Assembly: GCF_040183065.1 (NCBI RefSeq)
Contig: NC_091123.1
Span: 114,724,127 to 114,788,126, forward strand
Direction of reading: 5' to 3'
From: Periplaneta americana
Lineage: Eukaryota > Arthropoda > Insecta > Blattodea > Blattidae
Length of the DNA: 64,000 nucleotides
Position numbers and translations under genes: made by a program. The notes beneath the pieces are model-generated. The model did not search any database, was not told the origin of the DNA, and saw only the letters and a list, made by a program, of their open reading frames with translations. Numbering within the stretch: the stretch's first letter is position 1; each line of letters starts with the position of its first letter. Of the stretch, positions 55,813 to 64,000 are shown one piece after another.

Positions 55813-56129
55813 TGTTTAGTATAATGACGACGTCTCCTGTGACGAGAATTCACAGACCCTAAAATTAGAACAGTGATTGAAATTTGACTAAATTTGTTTG
55901 TTAGGTAATATTACAGTTAATGTTAATATCAATTTTACTGTTATAAATATTAAAAATAATACCATTTTCTTGCCCCTTATAATTTTACCAGTGTATTTGG
56001 ACCATTTAAGTTCGTTCAATTCCTTTATTCTCGTGCATTCGATATTTCAGAATGTTACGTACACTTCAACCGGCTATTTTATTTTTCGATTCTGTAAGAT
56101 TTATTTCAATGTAATATTCTGCAGTATAA

Positions 56130-57252
56130 GGGTATAGTACATCAGTTATTCAAAGACTTCAAAAAGGCATATGACTCGGTTAAGAGAGAAGTTTTATATA
56201 ATATTCTTATTGAACTTGGCATTCCCAAGAAACTAGTTCGATTAATTAAAATGTGTCTCAGTGAAACTTACAGCAGAGTCTCTATAGGCCAAGTTCTATC
56301 TGATGCTTTTTCAATTCACTGCGGGCTAAATCAAGGAGATGCACTATCACCTTTACTTTTTAACTTTGCTCTAGAGCATGCCATTAGGAAAGTTCAGGAT
56401 AACAGACAGGGTTTGGAATTGAATTGGTTACATCAGTCTCTTGTCTATGCGGATGACGTGAATATGTTAGGAGGAAACCCACAAACGATTAGGGAAAACA
56501 CGGAAATTTTACTTGAAGCAAGTAAAGCGATAAGTTTGGAAGTAAATCGCGAAAAGACAAACTATATGATTATGTCTCGTGACCAGAATATTGTACGAAA
56601 TGGAAACATAAAAATTGGAGATTCATCCTTCGAAGAGATTGAAAAGTTCAAATATCTTGGAGCAACAATAACAAACATAAATGATACTCGTGAGGAAATT
56701 AAACGCAAAATAAATATGGGAAATCCCTGTCATTATTCGGTTGAGAAGCTTTTGTCATCTAGTCTGCTGCCAAAAAATCTGAAAGTTAGAATTTATAAAA
56801 CAGTTATATTACCGGTTGTTCTGTATGGTTGTGCAACTTGGACTGTCACTTTGAGAGAGGAACATAGGTTAAGGGTGTTTGAGAAAAAGGTGCTTAGGAA
56901 AATATTTGGGGCTAAGAGGGATGAAGTTACAAGAGAATGAAGAAAGTTACACAACGCAGAACTGCACACATTGTTTTCTTCACCTCACATAATTAGGAAT
57001 ATTAAATCCAGACGTTTGAGATGGCCAGAGCATGTAGCACGTATGGGCGAATCCAGAAATGCATATAGTGTGTTAGTTGGGAGGTCGGAGGGAAAATTAC
57101 CTTTGGGGAGGCCAAGACGTAGATGGGAAGATAATATTAAAATTGATTTAAGGGAAGTGGGATATGATGATAGAGACTGTATTAATCTTGCTCAGGATAG
57201 GGACCGATGGCGGGCTTGTGTGAGGACGGCAATGAACCTGCGGGTTCCTTAA
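56130..57252 (+). pseudogene. LINE D1 reverse transcriptase, near-intact 3' half
   Basis: The frame opens with [21 protein letters not shown] motifs: [56 protein letters not shown]. The C-terminal part has YGCATW, RRLRWPEHVARMGESR and GRPRRRWEDNIKIDL, ending at 57252. One TGA at 56938 replaces what should be Trp in the TRE-W-RKLHN context. The tail is GTAAGTAAGTAAGTAA (57264-57282). It is 5'-truncated, so the endonuclease is missing. LINE clade not assignable by eye. Confidence 0.85.
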
Positions 57253-57289
57253 AAGCCATTTGTAAGTAAGTAAGTAATCTTCTGCATAC

Positions 57290-58130
57290 TGGAGCGCTTC
57301 GTGACGACGAGATTAATATGCATCTGTGTTGTTAGACGTTCTTGTTGTGTACGTTGCAGTGACTGGGTCCTATTTTTTGGACTAACTTTGGAAAACGTAC
57401 CTTCAGTGTAATGAATATGAATAGCTGATCAAACTAGACGTTACGACTTTGTTCAAAGAAATAACAACTGAAATTACTCTCCGTATGATGAAAATCTCCT
57501 CTCGTTGCATGAGGTGGAAATAAGCGTGGTGCGGCTAACAAGGAGCGGAGAATGAGGTTCGTGTCTTCGATGTCGGCGACGTTAATTTGCATGCATCATT
57601 ACTTGCAATTCCGCCATCTTGGCTTCCAGGTGTTGGACGGATTCAATATAGGACAAGGAGCGTGAAGTCTTCTTAACTAGTTAGAACCTAAGTGGTACAA
57701 TCGAGATGAAGTAACAGCTCCGTTTTCACAATGCGGTCACTGAGGCGCCTAGCAGTTTTATTGGGCGACTTCTGAATATATTACAACATCGAATAATTGG
57801 TACACATCAGTGATGTGCCATAAAATTAACTACGGTTGCTTCTATTGTTTCGTTCCACTCTTCCCCGCTTGTATATGTCCGTTTCCCAACAGTAAGCAAC
57901 GTGCTGGCTGGAGTCACATGAACATGTATTGCTTGATATTTGAGACCAGCTACATGAAATACTGCGGTAGGATAGTACTCAGACAAGTCAGTCAACGAAT
58001 ATAAACTGTTGTGATACTGCTCAATCCACATGGACTTGTTATCATTTGATTTGTAAACTCAAAATGGAACGTTGTGATATAGCTCGATAAAGTGACATAA
58101 AATGTATTACTGCTTAAGAGTACTTGTACT
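57290..58130. other. No recognised feature
   Basis: No SINE, TIR or coding motif found. Confidence 0.4.
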
Positions 58131-58134
58131 AGTG

Positions 58135-58935
58135 TCGTACAATGTTCGAACATGAGAGGAGATCAAGATACTACAAACTTCGCCCAACTCCATAGGCATT
58201 CCAACAGTACATGGAAGTGAAGCATGTAAACTAAAATAACCGAATCCGTTGAAAACCGTTAAGAGGCCTATGTTCGGTTCACGTTTGTTCGAGTCTGTAG
58301 AACCGAAGCTCCTTTTGCTTTTGTTGAATCTTTCCTTTTCATTACATACTGTATGTTCGATGCCTTTCTCCTTAGTTCCTCCTCTCTCTGTGCTTTTATG
58401 CGTTAGCTGCATCACATATCCTGCGAAGTGACGCATAGTAATGAGTATCTATAGGTAATTTTTCTTGTTATGACTAAACGTTCACAAAAATATACGCAAA
58501 AATAAATAAATAAAAATATATATAAAAACTCATATGTTGAAAATACCGACTTGTATTGTGCATGTTCAAACATGAGAGAGGGTACCAAGATATTGCAAAC
58601 TTCGTTTTATTCCATATGAAAAAACGAATAGCAAGATATGTGTTCAAATCCTTAAGCGGTTTAAAATAGTGTCCTGCAATGTTCGAAAATAAGAGGCAAC
58701 CAAGACATTACAAACTTCGTCTTATTTTATATGAAAAACTAATTGCAAGATGTATGCTAAAACATGAAGAGATGGGAGTGGAGGACAGCGAATATTTTTA
58801 TAACATAATGGAACAAACACGGCAGGTCTTTTTTGCAGAGCAAACATCGACGAATATCGAATTTCGTCATACTCGACTAACTTTAATCGAACGTAGTGCC
58901 TGCAATACTTTCATCGTCCGTACAGCCACATAAAT
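58135..58935 (+). repeat. R290 repeats, copies 3-5
   Basis: A diverged copy at 58135-58280 has AATGTTCGAACATGAGAGGA and GTTCGGTTCACG. A truncated copy is at 58557-58672. A full copy follows directly at 58673-58935 (CCTGCAATGTTCGAAAATAA, CAACCAAGACATTACAAACT, CGACGAATATCGAATTTCGT). The last two are in tandem. Confidence 0.65.
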
Positions 58936-58986
58936 ATTGTTACCGAACAGCTGTGATTTATTTGAATATTATGTGAAGAATGTAAT

Positions 58987-60758
58987 TAGGGTAAACATTG
59001 GTAATTTCGTGGCAGTGGTTATTTCGTGATACTTTTTCTTTGCTCTTTTGTGAACTAACCAATGGTGTTACGAGATCCAAATTTCCGCCAAGGGATTGCA
59101 TATGTTGTCCAGTTTCCAGAAACATACAGCTAAGCTTTGTGTGACTATTGTAGTTGCTTCAGTGAGCTTTTATGTTTGGAGAGAGCAAGTTTGCGTCGAC
59201 TTCTCAGGCGTACAAATTTTGTGGATGTTTGTAATTACATTACAGGCTTATTACTAAAGGTAAGCATATGATATTTGGTACAAAGATTTATTGTATCTTC
59301 ATGAAATTTTAGGAAATGTTTTTGGAATTTTAGATACAGCTGTAGTCGCCATATAGGCTTAGCTTTACTGATAGAAATCTTAGCTGTTTGAGGCGAAATT
59401 TTGTTGAGCATTAAGTGTTACAATTTTTTAAATAGTATAAAATGTATTACAATAGGAATTTTAGAAATTTGAAGACAAGATGTGATAACAAAAAAGAAAA
59501 CGGAGACGCAATGGGTTCAGTGTAGATTCTGTTTGATTTGTTATCATGCTAAGTGTCAATGACAAGTGCTAGATGACTTGCAAGAATTGTGACAGAAGAT
59601 GGAACATGGCTCCACCATTTTGGACCGGAGACAGAGGCAGACAATGGAGTGGCATCATGCAAATTCACCAAAGAAATACAAATTCAAAAGTACACCTTCG
59701 ACAGGAAACGTTATGGCTACTGTGTTTTTCGATTCAGAAGAACTCTTGCTTGTGGACATCATGCCACACGGAACCACCATTAATTCTGACGGGTATGTTG
59801 AAACTCTCAAGAAACTTCAAGTTCGACTGAGTCGTGTTCGACGACATCGGGAGAAGCAAGATGTTATGCTATTGCACGACAACGCACAGCCATATGTCAG
59901 TCACAAGACCACAGACCAGATCATAAAATTCGGATAGACAACACTGAAACATCCGCCTCACAGTCCTGAACTGGCACCGTGCGATTACCATCTCTTTGGT
60001 AAACTGAAGGATCCCTTCGCGGAACGAGGTTAGAAGATGACTCCCTTGTCCACGCTACTAAAGAGTGGCTCAGATGTGTTGGTCCAGACTTTTACAGTGC
60101 TGGTCTACAGACCTCGTTCCTAGGTTACGTAAGGCAGTTGAAAGGGATGGGGATTATGTGGAAAAGTGACATTTTGTTCCTTAAGGATGCATCTACATCC
60201 TGTGAAAATAGCAAAGCTGTAGGCTAAAAATATAATTTTTAAACAAACGTTATGCATTACTTTTGGAGTTACCCTAGTAATAATATAGGTTATAGTAAAG
60301 TCCGTAATAAAAGTGTTCACCCTTTCAGGGCAAAGAAGATCCCTTTTCAATTTCAATTTTTACTTAGATTGCATTTTTATTACTTGTTGATATATATTTC
60401 TATGTTTTCTTGCTATGAATATTAGACGGAATTACTATGTTTGAAGTATTGTAACAATAAATGAGAATTTCATTTGACTTTATTGAATTTTTCCACAATT
60501 CTTCTACCTCTCACGAAATTATCAATGCAATATCACGAAATTACCAAGGTTATCACGAAATAACCAACCTTTCAGCTTAAGTTGTAAAAGTTGTTTTAGG
60601 CACATATTCAAGAACGTATCCAATCTTTTATGTCTCCAGATTTGTTCAGTAAGTTATCGTCTTTTAGATGAAAAAATTCGGAATAAGGATATATTTACAC
60701 ATTTGCATTTTAAATTAGTTTTCATGAAATTACCACGAAATTACCAATGTTTACTCTA
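58987..60758. mobile_element. TA-flanked element with 25-bp TIRs containing a mariner remnant
   Basis: TAGGGTAAACATTGGTAATT continues to TCGTG at 58987-59011; its inverse at 60734-60758 matches 24 of 25 positions. Extra CACGAAATTACCAA-type words at 60518-60570 and 60720-60745 are subterminal. Terminal TA fits Tc1/mariner-type integration. The interior left of 59560 has no recognised coding. Confidence 0.7.
59578..60276 (+). pseudogene. mariner transposase, C-terminal half
   Basis: TEDGTWLHHF begins the block with the first catalytic Asp. METWHHANSPKKYKF-like text follows (frame MEWHHANSPKKYKFKSTPST), then VFFDSEELLLVDIMPHGTTI and VMLLHDNAQPYVSHKT with the second Asp. HPPHSPELAPCDYHLFGKLK holds the third Asp, 34 residues on in the usual DD34D spacing. 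A TAG stop precedes TTLKHPPH and a frame change follows FAERG. The 3' TIR is present: GCATTACTTTTGGAGTTACC ending near 60276. The 5' half is missing. Confidence 0.85.
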
Positions 60759-60879
60759 TAGCTATTTTCTGTCGGTAATTGATATAGTAACAACTGTCAT
60801 GAATTTTTAAAACATAATGAGATGTACCTATATGTACGTATATTTCTGTTGATGTTTATTATATTTTTGTAATAAAATT

Positions 60880-61130
60880 ACCTGTCCTTACATCTAAATA
60901 AAACTTCACAAGAATTGTTCTAAGATCCTTACTCGGCTAAAAGCATGAATGGTTAGGAGGGGAGAGGCCAGCGAACTTCAAGGGCACGAATCATACAAGG
61001 CGCAAGTCCGAGCGAGCGAGACAGATTCGCTGCTTCAAAGCAGACTTCGGTTCTTGTCACGCTCTACAAACTTGAACCGAACATAGAGCATGAAATGCAT
61101 TACACTAGCTTGTACATCAACGAATGGTAT
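60880..61130 (+). repeat. R290 repeat, copy 6 (diverged)
   Basis: CTTCACAAGAATTGTTCTAA, CTAAAAGCATGAATGG and CTTGAACCGAACATAGAGCA align with the other copies. The middle is rearranged around GCGAGCGAGACAG. Confidence 0.55.
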
Positions 61131-61757
61131 AAATAATTATAAATTTGCTGTAATTTGAACTGAAATACATAAAAAGTTCCAGTCATATAACGTGCATAAT
61201 TTTCACGGAGTTATAGTGGATAATTTTGAATATTTTAAGGTTTGAAACAACTTTCGTGTCCACGGGTTTTCTATACTCACTATTAGATACTATGTGAAAA
61301 ATATTCTGAAATTTTTATGCATATTTGAAAAATAAATTATGAGAAAAACTGAAATTTTTGCAGAATTTCAGAGGTCAAGTAGGCCATACCTACGTTAAAA
61401 GCATTATTTTGATATTGATGGAAGAATTTATACTTTTAAAAAAGGAATTATGGATTATAATTGAAGTGATTTTAATGAAAATTTCTTCATCATGACTAAT
61501 CACAGGACCATCGTTATAGTTATAAGGATTTAATGATTACTTGACTAAGAACTACCATTAAGAGAAAATCAGGTTCTTTACATAATTTGTTTTTTAGATG
61601 TATGCACTGATTCTAGTAGGTTATGTGAAAACATTAAACTGTGTTTCACATAGTATGTAATAATAAGAAGATTATGTACCTATAATTATGCACTATCTCT
61701 TGAAATAAATCTGAATAATCATTACAACTCCATAAAAATTAGTTTACTTCATATTAT

Positions 61758-62144
61758 TATGGTGTACCAAAGTACAGATGGTAACGCGGAATTGCTGCAC
61801 GGAAATATATGTACTTCGGCACACCATAATAATATGATATGTGTACGTAATCATTTAGTGATTCAAGACGCCGCTCATCCCGTCAGATCCCGGCCACTTA
61901 GTCACTCGTAATGAGTGCACTTCTGTACATAGTGCGTTGGACATTGTGCCACTGTCACATATTCTGTGACACAGTACATGAGGGTAGGCCACCAAAGGGA
62001 GATGTAGAACTTAAACTGAGGAGATTTGATTCGGCATCGGAACTGGAATCCGATGTGGCTTAGTGGATAAAGCGTCAGCACATAGAGCTGAAAATCCAGG
62101 TGCCGGAGATAATTTTTTTCTGTTGTATCCATCCTTTATCATAT
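61758..62144 (+). mobile_element. Element with 3' tRNA-like module and 17-bp target duplication
   Basis: AGTTTACTTCATATTAT (61741-61757) and AGTTTACTTCAAATTAT (62145-62161) flank it, 16 of 17 matching. The left part has a palindrome, CCATAATAATATG near 61827 inverse to 61750. A tRNA-like start GATGTGGCTTAGTGGATAAA lies at 62052, with a weak B-box, then a T-rich end. Architecture recalls the elements at 33594-34504 and 36268-36835. Confidence 0.6.
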
Positions 62145-62429
62145 AGTTTACTTCAAATTATAGCTGCCAACTTCTATTTTTTTGCATCTGTAGTTTAAAT
62201 ATTAGCATATTTATTATGATTTGTCCATACGTTTGCGTAAGTTTAAATGTGCCCGTAATCTACATACAAAGTCACCAAAATAAAACACTGGAAGCCTGCT
62301 AATTTAAGTAAATTGAAATTTATTTTATTTATTAATCAAGCATCATAAAACACTGTGACATCGTTCAGTGAATTAACTGAAATCTGATCTGTTAAAGCAC
62401 CCATATGAAATTGATAATGATAATTGCCA

Positions 62430-62820
62430 ATGAAAATATAAATGAGTGAGATAAGCGACTGAGTAAACCAATGAAAGAATGACTGAGCGAGCCAGCGAAC
62501 ATATAAATGAGTGAAACAACAAATGCATAAATGAGACAACAAACGAATGAATGAATAAACCAATGGGCGAAGGAATAAGGCAGCGAACATATAAATGAGT
62601 GAGATAACGATTGAATGAATGAGACAACAAACGAATGAATGAGACAGCAAAGGAATGAATTAATGAGATGACAAGCAAATGAATGAGAAAAGGAGCGATT
62701 GAATGAGTGAGACAACAAACGAATCAAAGAGTGAACTAACGAACGTAGTCTATAAACGAGCCAGCGAACGAATGAATGAGTGAACCAACTATTGAATGAC
62801 AAAACGACGAACAGAGGCAC
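62430..62820. repeat. AATGAGTGAG-type minisatellite
   Basis: Degenerate units such as AACATATAAATGAGTGAGA and ACAACAAACGAATGAATGAG. Confidence 0.85.
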
Positions 62821-62829
62821 ACAAGAGCA

Positions 62830-63500
62830 CCAACTAGTGATGGGAGAAATTCCAAGATGAGAATAGAACAGAGTTGGAGTCAATAGAAACTGTAACTGCG
62901 ACTTTGTCCGTTACAAGTGAGAGAAAAATTCTAGACTTGATCGGGATTCTAACTCCTGACAGTCTGATAGACTGGACCACACCAAACATACAGTATCTCT
63001 ATTCCACGATTAAATATGGCTGACATGGTAGCCTGCTAGCTATGTGAGTTGATGCTTCTCGATATTTAGTATAGGTGAATGCTGGGTACATGTAATGACA
63101 TCGAATCAGAGTGAATCATGTGTATCGTACGACCCGAGTGATGCAAGACTTGCACAAGATGATCGCAGCAACCACATCGCTTCGTGTCCTATCACTCGCT
63201 GCGTGTAATAATAATAGTCTGGTATTATGGGGCGTGCTATAGTAGGCGTTAATCGAGACTTGCACGCTGGTGCACTGTTATATCGCTTTAAAGCGAATTC
63301 GTTTAACCACACCGTCGAAATGTCGAGGCTCTATTACCGAATTAATATCATTCTTAACTGTTGTTGAACGTGCATGTAAACTTTGAGATAGGAGATCCAT
63401 TCGCCAATTAAATTACGATTACAGTGATCGGTAATCTGAGATTAATTTACGAAGATGAAAGAACAAATCTTGCGAGATTGTCATTAGTTTGTACTGTGAC
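62830..63500. other. No recognised feature between inverted minisatellite arms
   Basis: No coding or SINE promoter recognised. Confidence 0.4.
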
Positions 63501-63509
63501 GTGTCACTG

Positions 63510-64000
63510 TTGTTGGTTCATTCATTCGCCCGTTAAGCCATTCAATAATTCATTGGTTCACCCATTTATTAGCTTAGTGATTCACTTATTCACCCCTTCT
63601 TTGGCTCACTCATTCATTCGTTTGTTAGCTCACTCATTTATACATTCGCTGACTCATTTATAAGTTTGCCGGCTCATTCATCCACTCTTTCGTAAATTCA
63701 CTCATTCAGTCGTACATTGATTCATTCTTCCATTTATTTATTTACTAATTCTTATATTCGTTTAAGTAATGTTCTATTTTTTTGTATTCATTCGTTAGTT
63801 ACTCATTCATCCACCAATTCATTCGTTTCTTTACTCATTCATCGTTCTTTGCTTTACTCATTCATCGTTCGTTGTTTCACTCATTCTTTCATTTAATCGT
63901 TGGCTGATCATTTATTCCTTTTCTCACTCATTCAATTGTTGGCTTACTAGTTAATTCATTGGCTCACTCTTTCATCCATGGCCTCATTTAATGATTCATT
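63510..64000. repeat. CACTCATTCATTCG-type minisatellite, inverse of 62430-62820
   Basis: Units such as CTCACTCATTCATTCGTTTG and GCTCACTCATTTATACATTC are the reverse complement of the left array. It runs off the window end. Confidence 0.85.

Larger units (their letters stand above)
54384..55859. mobile_element. TIR element hosting three nested insertions
   Basis: TIRs include GAATTCTCGTCAC (54392-54404) and GTGACGAGAATTC (55839-55851). TAAAATTAG flanks it directly (54375-54383, 55860-55868, 9 bp). Iterated TCGTCACCGGA and GGTGACGAAAAT words lie inside both ends. A 9-bp duplication and iterated ends fit MULE-type elements, but no transposase is seen. Confidence 0.6.

Noticed and set aside
62336..62883. 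Overlapping His/Ser-rich minus-strand ORFs
   Set aside because: Translations of the tetranucleotide-derived minisatellite in several frames.
1..64000. CRISPR arrays, operons, insertion sequences, rRNA
   Set aside because: Nothing prokaryotic is seen. Repeats are eukaryotic SINE, LINE, MITE and microsatellite types.

Overview
The window looks like intergenic DNA from a large, AT-rich, repeat-packed insect genome. The many tRNA-headed SINEs, (TAA)n-tailed LINEs and a frequent TAGGCCTA octamer remind me of cockroach or other Blattodea DNA, but that assignment is from memory and unchecked. I found no host gene, rRNA or functional tRNA that I can defend. Nearly every long ORF is either a transposable-element (TE) gene, usually broken, or translated simple repeat.

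Layout. 1-680: nested SINEs. 844-3807: a MULE-type DNA transposon with iterated terminal repeats, a FLYWCH/DDE transposase remnant and an inserted LINE 3' end. 4321-5245: microsatellites and a SINE. 5612-12530: two LINE A copies in the same orientation; the first has ORF1 and ORF2 and is split by a second element, LINE B. 13628-14895: partly duplicated LINE D, one copy holding a 162-bp hAT MITE. 15880-18420: a 2.5-kb purine tract. 19310-21260: degenerate repeats, SINEs and a 236-bp MITE. 21645-22905: a GTA/GGA satellite. 24538-33350: SINEs, LINE tails and an unknown TE gene remnant.

33440-40775 is the most informative stretch. A LINE E remnant and a LINE G remnant are interrupted by elements carrying tRNA-like modules in inverted arrangement. 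Direct repeats of 8 to 15 bp flank these insertions, and in LINE G the reading frame is restored when they are taken out conceptually. 41784-43490: LINE B and LINE E pieces and one more tRNA-like unit. 43983-46474: two adjacent hAT-type elements. 47945-50225: a second MULE remnant, a LINE end and a SINE. 52221-52934: a 714-bp TTAA-flanked foldback element. 53745-57282: a Tc1 remnant, a four-element nest and a nearly readable LINE D. 58135-61130: copies of an unclassified repeat of about 290 bp and a TA-flanked element containing a mariner remnant. 61758-62144: another tRNA-like element with a 17-bp duplication. 62430-64000: minisatellite arms in inverted orientation.

How the parts relate. LINE reverse transcriptases (families A, B, D, E, F, G, J) could have supplied SINE mobilisation. 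Three SINE families with different heads end in the same stem-loop, CGACGCT-loop-AGCGTCG followed by TTAAATAA, which suggests a shared partner LINE that I did not identify here. DNA elements (hAT, mariner, Tc1, MULE, TTAA type) are mostly non-autonomous or decayed. LINE and SINE family letters are local labels, not database names.
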